Below the pieces are notes generated by a model. That model was not told the DNA's origin. It did not search any database and worked only from the letters and a program-made list of their open reading frames with translations. This document shows positions 8,812-19,515 of a stretch of 64,000 nt of DNA, one piece after another (within the stretch, counting starts at the first letter, position 1; every line of letters begins with the position of its first letter). Source of the stretch: Arthrobacter oryzae (GTDB taxonomy: Bacteria > Actinomycetota > Actinomycetes > Actinomycetales > Micrococcaceae); the NCBI RefSeq assembly GCF_003634095.1, contig NZ_RBIR01000001.1:868001-932000 (forward strand), in the 5' to 3' direction. Made by a program: the position numbers and the translations under genes.

Positions 8812-10260
8812 ATGTCGTTGCACACAGCAAGCTCGCCCGTATCGGGCTCAAAACATCGCGGGTATCTTGCCCGCCTCACTGTCATCTCCACGCTGGGCGG
8901 GCTCCTGTTCGGCTACGACACCGGCGTTATCTCCGGCGCGTTGCTCTACATGCAGGATTCCCTCAGCATGAGCCCCGTTGAAGAGGCCACAGTCGTCAGC
9001 GCCCTGCTGTTTCCGGGTGCCGCGGTCGGCGCGCTGAGCGGGGGGCGGCTGGCGGATAAACTCGGCCGGCGCGGCACGTTGCTTGTCTGTGCGCTGCTCT
9101 TCCTCATCGGAGCCATAGGCTGCGCCATCGCGCCGACGGTTGGATTCATGGTCGTGGCCCGCGTCATCCTGGGCCTCGGCGTCGGGGCCGCCGCCGTGAC
9201 GTGCCCCCTCTACCTTGCCGAAATGGCCCCGGCGCATCTGCGCGGACGCATGGTGACCATCAACGAACTGATGATCGTTACCGGCCAGATGCTCGCTTTT
9301 GCCATCAACGCGTTGCTCGATGCCGTCATCCACGACTCGGAGGTCTGGCGCATCATGCTTGGCGTTGCGTCCATCCCCGCCATCGCGCTCTTGATTGGAA
9401 TGTACGTTCTGCCCGAGTCGCCGCGCTGGTTCGCCATCCGTGACAGGTTCGACGAGAGCCGCCGCATTCTTGACCTCAGCCGCAGCCCGGAGGAAGCCGA
9501 CTTCGAGTACAGGGAAATTGTCGAGTCCGCGAATGGGGCCCGCGATGAGCGCTCCAGTGCCTGGCGCGATTTGAAGAACAATCCGTGGATGCGCCGGCTC
9601 CTCTGGGTGGGCATCGGCCTCGCCGCTGCCCAGCAGGCAACGGGCATTAATACCGTGAACTATTACGCGCCGACCATCCTCGAGCGCAGCGGCCTCGGCG
9701 TGAGCGCCTCGCTGGTGGCAACCATCGCCGTCGGGGTGACGTCGGTGCTGATGACCGTCCTGGGTATCTGGCTGCTGGGCTTCATCGGGCGCCGCCGCAT
9801 GCTCGTCATTGGCTTCTCCGGGGTGGTGGCCTCGCAGGCTCTCCTCGCCGTCGTTTTCACGCTTCCCCAGTCGGACTTCGTCAGCTACACCATCCTGGCG
9901 GCGATGATGCTGTTCGTGGCCTTCGTCCAGTGCTTCATCGGAACCTGTGTATGGCTGCTGCTCTCCGAGATCTTCCCGCTCGCCATTCGAGGCTTCGCGA
10001 TGGGCATTGCGGTGTTCGCCCTCTGGACCGTGAACGCGGCCATCTCCTTCCTGTTCCCGATCCTGGTCGTCGCTCTGGGCTCTACCGGGACGTTTACCGT
10101 GTTCGTGCTGGTGAACGTCGTTTCCCTCATCTTCGTGGCCAGGTTTGTGCCGGAGACGAAGGGACAATCGCTTGAAGAGCTGGAGGTGCACTTCCGCACC
10201 GGAGGCATTCCGGTCATCGTTCCCCCCGCCGCCCCCGGGGAAAAGGCGGTGGCTCTGTGA
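8812..10260 (+). CDS. Sugar porter family MFS transporter (inositol/sugar:H+ symporter)
   Basis: A 482-residue, 12-helix major facilitator of the sugar porter family. Diagnostic motifs are GGLLFGYDTGVISGALLYMQ in helix 1, the D-x-L-G-R-R loop (DKLGRRG), PESPRW after helix 6, QQATGIN in helix 7 and PETKGQSLEELE after helix 12. The motif set resembles actinobacterial IolT-type myo-inositol porters, which would fit the iol operon at 54-64 kb, but a hexose or pentose substrate is equally possible from sequence. ATG 8812 has GAGGAAG upstream. The promoter carries a LacI-type operator, a terminator follows at 10351-10376, and a LacI regulator is the next gene. Confidence 0.85.
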   Translation: MSLHTASSPVSGSKHRGYLARLTVISTLGGLLFGYDTGVISGALLYMQDSLSMSPVEEATVVSALLFPGAAVGALSGGRLADKLGRRGTLLVCALLFLIGAIGCAIAPTVGFMVVARVILGLGVGAAAVTCPLYLAEMAPAHLRGRMVTINELMIVTGQMLAFAINALLDAVIHDSEVWRIMLGVASIPAIALLIGMYVLPESPRWFAIRDRFDESRRILDLSRSPEEADFEYREIVESANGARDERSSAWRDLKNNPWMRRLLWVGIGLAAAQQATGINTVNYYAPTILERSGLGVSASLVATIAVGVTSVLMTVLGIWLLGFIGRRRMLVIGFSGVVASQALLAVVFTLPQSDFVSYTILAAMMLFVAFVQCFIGTCVWLLLSEIFPLAIRGFAMGIAVFALWTVNAAISFLFPILVVALGSTGTFTVFVLVNVVSLIFVARFVPETKGQSLEELEVHFRTGGIPVIVPPAAPGEKAVAL

Positions 10261-10350
10261 GCCCGGCGGCACCTGCGCGGGGGTTCTCCCCCGCCGGTCA
10301 CTAGCCGCGGCTGGAGCGGTCCGAGGCCATCGCCGGCCCTACGCCGAACG

Positions 10351-10376
10351 CCGCCCGCATTGCTGCGGGCGGTTTT
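10351..10376 (+). terminator. Rho-independent terminator after the sugar porter
   Basis: A perfect 9-bp GC-rich stem (CCGCCCGCA / TGCGGGCGG) with a TTGC loop is followed directly by TTTT. It lies about 90 bases after the porter stop and before the LacI start at 10459, so the regulator probably has its own promoter or is read through at a lower level. Confidence 0.8.
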
Positions 10377-10458
10377 CGGCCGCTGGCGTGGGGGGCCGGA
10401 GGCCACCGTCCCTGCCGCGATACCCTTGCTGGCAGGAGGTTACTTGTCAAGGAGTGCT

Positions 10459-11481
10459 GTGAATCATCAGGGAAGGGCCAAGCGGGCCACCATTGAGGAC
10501 GTGGCGCGCGAAGCGGGCGTATCCCGGGCGCTCGTATCCCTCGTGCTTCAGGGCTCACCAAAGGTAAGTCAACAAAAAAGAGAAGCCGTCGCCGTCGCCA
10601 TGACCGCACTCGACTACCGGCCAAGCAACGCGGCCCGCTCGCTTGCCAGCGGACGGACGCGAACCGTGGGGGTGCTGCTGGACGACCTTGCCAATCCCTG
10701 GTTCGTGGAACTGCTTGACGGCATGCAGGGCATCTTCAGGGAACAACAGCTGCGGATGGTCCTCGGCGACTCCCGATACCTGTCCCGCCCGGGCGAAAGC
10801 CCGGTGTCGGCGTTCATGGAACTTCGCGTTGATGGGCTGATCATCGCAGGAGACATCGATGCCGATGAAGATCTCACACGCGCCACGCTGACCACGCCGG
10901 CCGTCGTGGTCGGAACCCGCGCCTTCGACCTCCCGGCAGCAGACCGTGTCACCAATGATGACGCCGCCGGCGCCCGCCTGGCCGTCGAACACTTGATTGG
11001 CCTCGGCCACGACGACATCGCTTTCCTCACCGCTCCCACCGGATCCGCCAGGGTGCGGGCCGACGCCTACCGGGAGACGATGACCCGGCACGGCCTGCAG
11101 GAGTGCATCCGGGTGATACCAACGGACATGAGCGAAGACGCGGGCTTTGCGGCCATGAGCAGCCTCGTCGACAGCGGCCGGATGCCCACGGCAGTCTTTG
11201 CCGCCAACGATATCCTCGCCGTGGGCGCGCTTTCGGCCGCCGACAATTACGGCATTCGTGTCCCTTCTCAACTCTCGCTCGTCGGATACGACAACACCTA
11301 CCTGGCCGGGATCCGGCACGTCTCGCTGACCACAGTCGACCCCGTCAGCCGGGAAGTAGGCGTCCGCGCCGCCGCGTTTCTCCTCTCACGCATTGCCGAC
11401 CCCTCGCTGCCGCAACGTACCGAGGTGCTGCCCCCACGCCTGGTCGTGCGCAACAGCACCGCTCACGCCACCCGCGCCTGA
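10459..11481 (+). CDS. LacI-family transcriptional regulator
   Basis: A 340-residue repressor. GTG 10459 is supported by AAGGAG four bases upstream and the expected short lead into the helix-turn-helix. Residues ~9-30 (ATIEDVAREAGVSRALVSLVL) are the HTH, followed by a hinge helix (NAARSLASGR) and a periplasmic-binding-protein-like effector domain with typical FAANDILAVGAL and LVGYDNTYL strands. It sits just downstream of the porter, whose promoter contains an 18-bp palindrome of the LacI type, so it most likely represses the porter and is released by the transported sugar or a derivative. The effector is not predictable. Confidence 0.88.
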   Translation: MNHQGRAKRATIEDVAREAGVSRALVSLVLQGSPKVSQQKREAVAVAMTALDYRPSNAARSLASGRTRTVGVLLDDLANPWFVELLDGMQGIFREQQLRMVLGDSRYLSRPGESPVSAFMELRVDGLIIAGDIDADEDLTRATLTTPAVVVGTRAFDLPAADRVTNDDAAGARLAVEHLIGLGHDDIAFLTAPTGSARVRADAYRETMTRHGLQECIRVIPTDMSEDAGFAAMSSLVDSGRMPTAVFAANDILAVGALSAADNYGIRVPSQLSLVGYDNTYLAGIRHVSLTTVDPVSREVGVRAAAFLLSRIADPSLPQRTEVLPPRLVVRNSTAHATRA

Positions 11482-11524
11482 CACCCCCGGCGCCCTGTGC
11501 TTGGCCGGCTCCGCCAGGGGTGTC
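11480..11524. terminator. Hairpin between convergent lacI and ppsA
   Basis: An inverted repeat GACACCCC (11480-11487) / GGGGTGTC (11517-11524) is extended inward, after one mismatch, by GGCG/CGCC. It lies between genes converging from both sides and starts at the lacI stop codon. It has no T-tract on either strand, so it is only a possible bidirectional transcription end. Confidence 0.4.
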
Positions 11525-11563
11525 CCGGTCAGCGGTCGTGGCCCGTCCCCGGGCGCCGTGCTG

Positions 11564-13969
<2,406 letters not shown>

Positions 13970-14008
13970 AGTTGCTGCTCCTTTGCAGATGATGCCATGC
14001 AGATGTGC

Positions 14009-14043
14009 CGCCCAGTTCACCGGGATGGCCGGTGAACTGGGCG
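14009..14043 (-). promoter_or_regulatory. 15-bp perfect hairpin in the ppsR-ppsA gap
   Basis: The 15-base arms CGCCCAGTTCACCGG (14009-14023) and its exact complement (14029-14043) enclose a five-base loop. There is no U-tract on the ppsR-ppsA strand. The element could be an mRNA processing or stability hairpin, or an operator for a dimeric regulator. Confidence 0.6.
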
Positions 14044-14121
14044 CAAGTCCTGTCCACAGTGACAGGTCTTTGGCGCTCTTTCCACATGACGTGCGCCACA
14101 CCAAGCTTGTGAAACTTTTCC

Positions 14122-14940
14122 CTAATGTTTGAGGTTCATCCGCTGCAAGATCGTGGCCGCCATTTCCTCGACGGACACGGTGGCTGAATTCAGGTACGGA
14201 ATCCTGTGGGAGACGTACAACTGCTCGGCGCTGCGCAACTCGAAGCCGCACTGCCGCAGCGACGCATACGGTGAGCCTCGGCGCCGTTCGGTGCGGATCT
14301 GGCTCAGGCGCAGGGGGTTGGAGGACAGGCCGAAACATTTCTCAACGAAAGGCCGCAACGGTTTGGGGAGCCCTTCCCGTTCAAAGTCCTCGTCCACCAG
14401 CGGGAAGTTCGCGGCGAAGATGCCGTGTTGCAGCGCCAAATACATGGTGGTGGGCGTCTTGCCGCAGCGGGACGGCGCCACCAGGATGACCTGGGCCTTT
14501 TCCAGCGCCCGCAGGCTCTGGCCGTCGTCGTGTTCCATGGCATACTCGACGGCGGCCATCCGGGATTGATACCGCTCCGCGTTCCCGAGGCCGTGCGCCC
14601 GCCCCGGCTCTCCGCTAGCCGGCGTGCCCAGGGCCTGCTCCAGCTGACCGACGTGTGTCCCGATGAGATCCACGATGATTCCCTTGCACGTCGCCAAGGC
14701 CTGACGGATATCGCTGCTGACCGCGGTGGAAAAGACGATCGGCTGCAGGCCGGTCGCGGCGAGGCTGTCAATGGTCTTGACCACGGACCTCGCCTGCTCG
14801 GCCGTGGTGATGAACGGGACCGTGATGCGGTCAAAATTGTTCGCAGGGAACTGCGTCAGCAAGGTATTGCCGAGGGTTTCAGCGGTGATGCCCGTACTGT
14901 CCGAAAGGAAGTAGACAGGCCGACGATCGTCATTGGTCAT
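14122..14940 (-). CDS. ppsR: PEP synthase regulatory kinase/pyrophosphorylase (PpsR, DUF299)
   Basis: A 272-residue protein of the bifunctional regulatory family that inactivates PEP synthase by ADP-dependent phosphorylation and reactivates it by Pi-dependent dephosphorylation. The sequence shows the conserved start [16 protein letters not shown], the P-loop-like segment [16 protein letters not shown] (around residues 150-165), and [10 protein letters not shown] and SYAS-like PYASLRQC motifs. ATG 14940 is preferred over an in-frame GTG at 14955 because GGAG lies seven bases ahead of it. It is followed by its target ppsA on the same strand, so the regulator and enzyme are probably co-transcribed. 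Confidence 0.93.
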   Translation of the reverse strand: MTNDDRRPVYFLSDSTGITAETLGNTLLTQFPANNFDRITVPFITTAEQARSVVKTIDSLAATGLQPIVFSTAVSSDIRQALATCKGIIVDLIGTHVGQLEQALGTPASGEPGRAHGLGNAERYQSRMAAVEYAMEHDDGQSLRALEKAQVILVAPSRCGKTPTTMYLALQHGIFAANFPLVDEDFEREGLPKPLRPFVEKCFGLSSNPLRLSQIRTERRRGSPYASLRQCGFELRSAEQLYVSHRIPYLNSATVSVEEMAATILQRMNLKH

Positions 14941-15073
14941 GAACGCATTCTCCACCAGAGTGGCCCCGGCCCGGAATCGGGCCTCTTTGATGGGTCGACA
15001 CGGTCCCTACCCGGCTTCCGGTCACGCACGTAGACTGCTCGCGTAAACACACCAACTGTCTCAGGAGATGGAC

Positions 15074-15412
15074 ATGAGCTACACAGGCACCGGTAACGAG
15101 AAGGCCGTTGCGGCAAGTGACCTCAACCGGACACATGTCGGACTGACCGTGAGCTTCCAGCCGGACGAATTTACCGTGGTCTTCGGCCGGATCGGCGCCA
15201 TTGCACGCAAGGAGGGCGGGGTGACCATCGCGCTGGAGGGCGTGGACGGCACGGGGGCCCTTCCATCCCACTACAGCCTGCCTCCGGCCCAACAGGTCTA
15301 CGTCCAGCCGGACATGCTCACCAACACGGAGTCGACCATCAAGGATATGTTCGGCAAGCTGCAGGAGAATCTACGGAGCCACAAGGGCGACCAGCGAACG
15401 GACACCGTTTAG
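15074..15412 (+). CDS. Hypothetical protein
   Basis: A 112-residue soluble protein. ATG 15074 is chosen over ATG 15068 because AGGAG ends directly at 15068 and gives a six-base spacing to 15074. The middle is beta-rich (VGLTVSFQPDEFTVVFGRIGAIARKEGGVTIALE written as separate strands), followed by a PPAQQVYVQPDML stretch and a helical, charged C terminus. No family is recognised. It stands alone, divergent from ppsR and convergent with the DUF4193 gene. Confidence 0.6.
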   Translation: MSYTGTGNEKAVAASDLNRTHVGLTVSFQPDEFTVVFGRIGAIARKEGGVTIALEGVDGTGALPSHYSLPPAQQVYVQPDMLTNTESTIKDMFGKLQENLRSHKGDQRTDTV

Positions 15413-15463
15413 GCCGCTACTCACGAGTGGCGTCGCCGCGCCAGGTCCGGGAGTGGGTGAGTC

Positions 15464-15766
15464 CTATCCCTCGCACTCCTTGCAGTAGAAATGGCCGTCC
15501 TTTTCGCGTGCGAGCTGGGAGCGGTGCCGGACCAGGAAACAGGAGGAGCAGGTGAACTCGTCTGCGGCCTGGGGAATTACCTGAACAATCAGTTCCTCGG
15601 CGACAAATTCCCCGCCGGGGGTCATGGCGTCATCCAGCGCGTCGGATTCGTCCAGCTCGCTGACGACGCTGCGGGCGTCCGGGGCGTTGGCGGACTGCAA
15701 CGCCTCGAGGGAGCGGTCCTGTGATTCCTTGACGTCGGAACGTACTTCGTCGTAATCGGTTGCCAC
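15464..15766 (-). CDS. DUF4193 family zinc-ribbon-like protein
   Basis: A 100-residue acidic protein starting at GTG 15766. It begins MATDYDEVR, has an acidic middle (SELDESDALDD) and ends in a CxxC (TCSSCF) and CKEC pair forming a probable zinc ribbon with the KDGHFYC strand. This is the DUF4193 pattern, common and highly conserved in Actinobacteria, with no established role. A contact with RNA polymerase or another core machine has been suggested by size and ubiquity, but nothing here demonstrates it. Confidence 0.85.
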   Translation of the reverse strand: MATDYDEVRSDVKESQDRSLEALQSANAPDARSVVSELDESDALDDAMTPGGEFVAEELIVQVIPQAADEFTCSSCFLVRHRSQLAREKDGHFYCKECEG

Positions 15767-15975
15767 TGAGGTGCTTCTCTTTTCTTGCGTTCTTAGCTGA
15801 CGCTAATGCAACGTAGCCCGGGGGTCCGGTATTCCGTGTTCCTGCGACTCCGGCCGGCGTCGCCCGGGAACGGACGGCGTCCCTCATGGCCGCGAAAACC
15901 GGGGCCGACGAAAAGCTACAAGCGGCTCCCAGCCGAATGCTAGGGCTCCTCACGGAACTGACGTACTCTGGCGGC

Positions 15976-16012
15976 AGCTCGGCGGCCCATAAAAGAGCTG
16001 TGCCGCCGAGCT
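15976..16012 (+). promoter_or_regulatory. Hairpin in the leader of the MDMPI-type gene
   Basis: An 11-bp perfect stem (AGCTCGGCGGC / GCCGCCGAGCT) with a 15-base loop ends 15 bases before the ATG at 16028, immediately ahead of the AAGGGG ribosome-binding site. It could influence translation start; no known riboswitch class is recognised. Confidence 0.45.
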
Positions 16013-16027
16013 CCAGAAGGGGATGAG

Positions 16028-16666
16028 ATGAACGAGATCAGAGTCTTAATCGATGCCGAGCGAACCCGGATGCTCGGTGTGCTGGAAGAGTTGGACAACG
16101 AGCAGTGGAACGCGCCCAGCCTGTGCGCCGGCTGGCGGGTGCGGGACGTCGTCGTACACCTGCTGATGCCCTACCAACTGACGGTGCCGCGCTTCCTGGG
16201 CAACATGGCGGCCGCCGGATTCAAGTTCGACAAAATGGCTGACCGGTGGGCGAGGAGGGATGGCCGGCCGAACGGGCACATCGTGGATGCCCTTCGCCAG
16301 ACCGCCCACGGCCGTTTCCGCATTCCCGGCGCCCAGCCCGAGGCGCCCCTATGCCACCTGGTCATCCATGCCCAAGACATCTATCGGCCCCTCGGCGTCG
16401 ATCACATCATTGACAAGCAAAGTGCGAACATCGTCCTGGATCAGCTGACCAGTCCGCAGGCTCGGAGGGCACTCAAGCCCGGCCTGCTCGACGGGCTCGC
16501 CTTCACCGCCAATGACTCGGGCTGGAACTACGGCACCGGCGCCGCAGTGATAGGAAGCGCATCGGCATTGGTTACAACCCTCGCAGGCAGGCCGGCAGCC
16601 ATCCACGAACTCAGCGGCAGCGGAACGGCCCAAGTCCGGCGGCGGCTCCTGACGGCATCATCCTAA
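16028..16666 (+). CDS. Maleylpyruvate isomerase-like, mycothiol-dependent (MDMPI/DinB-like) protein
   Basis: A 212-residue protein of the TIGR03083-type family. The N-terminal four-helix DinB-like fold begins with ERTRMLGVLEELDNEQWNAPSLCAGWRVRDVVVHL, where the LCAGW and the following Asp-x-x-x-His region supply the typical metal ligand His. Members use mycothiol or other low-molecular-weight thiols as cofactor, although most have unknown substrates. Mycothiol is an actinobacterial thiol, which fits the rest of the window. It is a single gene with its own leader hairpin. Confidence 0.8.
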   Translation: MNEIRVLIDAERTRMLGVLEELDNEQWNAPSLCAGWRVRDVVVHLLMPYQLTVPRFLGNMAAAGFKFDKMADRWARRDGRPNGHIVDALRQTAHGRFRIPGAQPEAPLCHLVIHAQDIYRPLGVDHIIDKQSANIVLDQLTSPQARRALKPGLLDGLAFTANDSGWNYGTGAAVIGSASALVTTLAGRPAAIHELSGSGTAQVRRRLLTASS

Positions 16667-16864
16667 ACCGGCGAGTCCACGACGTGATCTCGGCCTTGAA
16701 AGCCTCGGGTCTCCTAGAGTATTGACCGTGGCGTCCTTTGGCGGCCGTCCCCTCAACACGCGAGACGGTTCCTGACCCCGGATGACCGTCGCCGAGCAGT
16801 GGCGGACCATAATGAGGGAGCGGTCCGCTGCCGCGACCAACTTGAAGAGATCGGAAGATATACC

Positions 16865-17755
16865 GTGACACGGACCCCGGACCGGCGGTCATTTCTCCTG
16901 GCCGCCGCCATGGCACTGGCCGGCTGCGCGCCCGGCCGCCAGGGACCCGGGCCCGCGGCGCACCCGCTTGCCGCTGGCGCGCGGGATCCCGCCAGACGGC
17001 CCTCCGCGGGGCTTACCGCGCACACAGGGGCAGCGCCGGGGCCGGTGCCGACCCGGAACCAGGTGACGGCGATGTATGCCGGACGCACCACGAAGTACTG
17101 GGGCTTGGAGGCGCCCGGCGTATTGACCCGCCTGCCCCCGGGAACCACCGGGGTGGCGCTGACGTTTGATTTTTGCGGTGGGGTAAACGGCAACGGAGCC
17201 GACCTGGCCCTCCTGTCCGTCCTGCGGCAGCAGCACGTCCCTGCCACCTTGTTCCTGAGCTCCCGTTGGATCACCGCCAACCCTGCCCTGGCCATGAACC
17301 TGGCCGGGGACCCGCTCTTCGAACTTGCCAACCACGGAACATCCCACCGCCCCCTCTCCGTCACGGGCCGGAGCGCGTACGGGATCCGGGGCACTCGAAA
17401 CCCCGCCGAGGTCTACGACGAGATCATGACCAACGACGCCTGCCTCACCCAGCTCACCGGACGACGCTCCCGCTACTTCCGACCCGGCACGGCCTACCTT
17501 GATGACGTCTCCGCCGCAATCGTCCGTTCCCTTGGCCTCATACCGGTCGGATTCTCCATCAACGGCGACGCCGGCGCTACGTTCCCCGCCGCGACGGTCA
17601 CCCGCGAGATCTCCCTGGCCCGGGCGGGAGACATCGTCATTGCCCACGGCAACCACCCCGGCGGCGGGACAGCCCCCGGCGTCGAGCACGCCCTGAAAGT
17701 CATGAAGGCCCGTGGCGACACGTTCCTCCCGCTCCCCCGGACCACCAATGCCTAA
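16865..17755 (+). CDS. Polysaccharide deacetylase family lipoprotein
   Basis: A 296-residue protein. GTG 16865 has GGAAG seven bases ahead and gives an N terminus RTPDRRSFLLAAAMALAGC, a twin-arginine-like signal ending in a lipobox with the modified Cys near residue 21. The mature part is a NodB-type deacetylase: motif 1 reads TFDFCGG instead of the usual TFDDG, motif 2 is NHGTSH (metal-binding His pair), motif 3 is RYFRPG, and the C terminus has VIAHGNHPGGG. It is probably anchored on the outer face of the membrane and acts on a cell-wall or extracellular glycan. The changed second acidic residue in motif 1 leaves activity uncertain. Confidence 0.78.
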   Translation: MTRTPDRRSFLLAAAMALAGCAPGRQGPGPAAHPLAAGARDPARRPSAGLTAHTGAAPGPVPTRNQVTAMYAGRTTKYWGLEAPGVLTRLPPGTTGVALTFDFCGGVNGNGADLALLSVLRQQHVPATLFLSSRWITANPALAMNLAGDPLFELANHGTSHRPLSVTGRSAYGIRGTRNPAEVYDEIMTNDACLTQLTGRRSRYFRPGTAYLDDVSAAIVRSLGLIPVGFSINGDAGATFPAATVTREISLARAGDIVIAHGNHPGGGTAPGVEHALKVMKARGDTFLPLPRTTNA

Positions 17756-17813
17756 ACACTGATGGCCGGAGGATGAATCTTCCTATACCTGGCCCTCACG
17801 AAACGCGACGGAT

Positions 17814-18242
17814 CTAGGCCCTCCCGCCCCGGAGCGGTCCGTTATCGTCGGGGCTGCTGATCGGGTCAGCGTGCCGGAGCGCGACGTGCCACGTTCCGTC
17901 TTCCCTCCGGAAGACCGTCGTGACCCGAAGGATAAACGGACTTGCCTCCGCGCGCCCCGAAACCTTGGCCTTCCAGTGTTCGACTTCGTGGATGACGGCT
18001 GTGTCGGCCGATACCAGGCGGTACAAGCTATCGAAGGACCGGCACTCCCCGTCACGGAAGTGCGCTACGGCGAAATCCGTTCGCTCCTCAACATCGGCCC
18101 AGCCCCGGACGGCAGGGCCGAACGGGTTTGCGAGGACGATGTCCCTACCGTGGGAGTACAACCGTTTGATGTCCCGGGCGTCGCCTCTGGCGAAGGTGTC
18201 CAGCGCCTCATGGTACTGCGCGAGGACGGTGTCGAAATCCAT
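17814..18242 (-). CDS. SnoaL/NTF2-like fold protein
   Basis: A 142-residue protein with the NTF2-like cone pattern: an N-terminal helix pair (QYHEALDTFARGDARDIKRLYS), a short strand with NPFGPAVRGWADVE, a beta sheet containing VIHEVEHWKAKV and a final TWHVALRHAD strand. These are features of DUF4440/SnoaL-like proteins, which range from isomerases to catalytically inert ligand-binding domains. No substrate can be assigned. It is convergent with the deacetylase gene. Confidence 0.7.
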   Translation of the reverse strand: MDFDTVLAQYHEALDTFARGDARDIKRLYSHGRDIVLANPFGPAVRGWADVEERTDFAVAHFRDGECRSFDSLYRLVSADTAVIHEVEHWKAKVSGRAEASPFILRVTTVFRREDGTWHVALRHADPISSPDDNGPLRGGRA

Positions 18243-18432
18243 GGCGTGCCTCCTGCCGGGATTTTTGGGAACGCCTCAATTCTAAGCCCGTGAAGCGTGG
18301 ATGCGGCCGGGCGCAGGCGGACACTGCAGCGCAGCCGGACACTGCAGACATGCCCCTGACACTACATAATGGGGCTGGACCACTACTTCAGGGGCCCGAA
18401 CACCAAGCGATCGCGGTAGAGAAGGAGGAGCG

Positions 18433-19164
18433 ATGGCACGCATTTTCATCACCGGCTCAACGGACGGCCTCGGACGGGCCGCCGCGCAGTCCCTGATTGA
18501 CAACGGCCACGAGGTCATCGTGCATGCACGCACCACCGACCGCCTGGCCGCGGTGAAGGACCTCCTGGACCGCGGCGCCACAAGTGTGGTGGGCGACCTG
18601 TCGGACATCGAGCAAACACGCGACGTCGCCGACCAAGTGAACCGAAGCGGCCCCTTGGATTCCGTGGTCCACAACGCGGGTGTGCTCAGCGGGGCACATA
18701 TCTTTCAGGTCAACGTCTTGGCCCCGTACCTTCTGACCGCACTCGTTCACCGCCCGCGCCGCCTCATTTACCTCAGCAGCGGCATGCACCGCGGCGGCCG
18801 CGCCACGCTTTCCGGCATCGACTGGAGCGGACAGGCGCCACAAGTGTCCTACTCGGACAGCAAACTCTATGTCACTGCCCTCGCCGTCGCCGTCGCCCGG
18901 CTGTGGCCGGACGTTCTCAGCAACGCCGTCGATCCCGGCTGGGTACCCACCAAGATGGGTGGCCCCAGCGCCCCGGACGACCTGCGGCTCGGCCACCTCA
19001 CCCAGGCATGGCTCGCCACCAGTAACGACCCGGAAGCGCAAACGAGCGGTGGCTACTGGCACCATCAGCAGCGGACGAAAGCGCACCCCGCCGTCTACGA
19101 CCACGAATTCCAGAACGACCTCCTGAGCCGCCTGGCCAGTGTCACCGGAGAGCGCATCGCGTAG
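18433..19164 (+). CDS. Short-chain dehydrogenase/reductase
   Basis: A 243-residue SDR. The Rossmann motif is TGSTDGLG (residues 7-14), followed by HNAG, a catalytic Ser in YLSSGMH and a YSDSK active-site Tyr-Lys pair. The PGWVPTKMGG segment after the active site is typical of SDRs close to the WW-domain oxidoreductase/retinol dehydrogenase group. GAAGGAGGAGCG precedes ATG 18433. The upstream 140 bases hold a 12-base direct repeat (CGGACACTGCAG twice). Substrate unknown. Confidence 0.85.
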   Translation: MARIFITGSTDGLGRAAAQSLIDNGHEVIVHARTTDRLAAVKDLLDRGATSVVGDLSDIEQTRDVADQVNRSGPLDSVVHNAGVLSGAHIFQVNVLAPYLLTALVHRPRRLIYLSSGMHRGGRATLSGIDWSGQAPQVSYSDSKLYVTALAVAVARLWPDVLSNAVDPGWVPTKMGGPSAPDDLRLGHLTQAWLATSNDPEAQTSGGYWHHQQRTKAHPAVYDHEFQNDLLSRLASVTGERIA

Positions 19165-19515
19165 CGGCGGTGAGCCGCTTGAAGTGACCGGCCGGGAGCT
19201 GCCGCGAGCTGCCTGGGTCATCCTGGGCCGCCTTGGGCCCGGCTGGAAGACCTACGACGGCGCAGTGGGCTGGGAGGGAATCGAACCCCCGTGTGGCCAA
19301 AGACGCAGAATCCTGGCATAAACCGTTCAGCCCTTGGACCGAGGATACGAACGGAAGCTTGGATTTTCCTTGGGCCCTTCCACGACGCCCCAGCGTAGAC
19401 AGGGTGACGGCAACCGCGACAGGCCCTGCGAGGGAAGAAGAGGGATCCCGGGCCGAAGGCAGGGCACTCACCCGCCAACCGGATCATTCGTCGTGCCTCA
19501 ACCTGTTCCCGGAGC
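19165..19515. other. Gene-free stretch with a tRNA-like remnant
   Basis: No convincing coding sequence lies between the SDR gene and selO. The only recognisable structure is the degenerate tRNA-like sequence at 19266-19333 on the minus strand. The remainder is GC-rich with no clear promoter or terminator. Confidence 0.6.
19266..19333 (-). pseudogene. Degenerate tRNA-like sequence
   Basis: Read on the minus strand, the 3' part has a good T-arm: stem GGGGG/CCCTC around loop TTCGATT. It is followed by an acceptor strand CCAGCCC plus discriminator A, and six of seven of its bases pair with a 5' GGGCTGA exactly where the 5' end should be. The total is only 68 bases. The D-arm does not pair, no five-base-pair anticodon stem with a seven-base loop can be drawn, and no CCA is encoded. 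It therefore looks like a decayed tRNA or the scar of an integration event at a tRNA 3' end, not a working tRNA. Confidence 0.45.

Noticed and set aside
19266..19333. Functional tRNA or tmRNA end
   Set aside because: The GGGCTGA start and TTCGATT loop are suggestive, but no anticodon stem can be formed, the length is 68 bases, and the tmRNA tag frame and length are missing.
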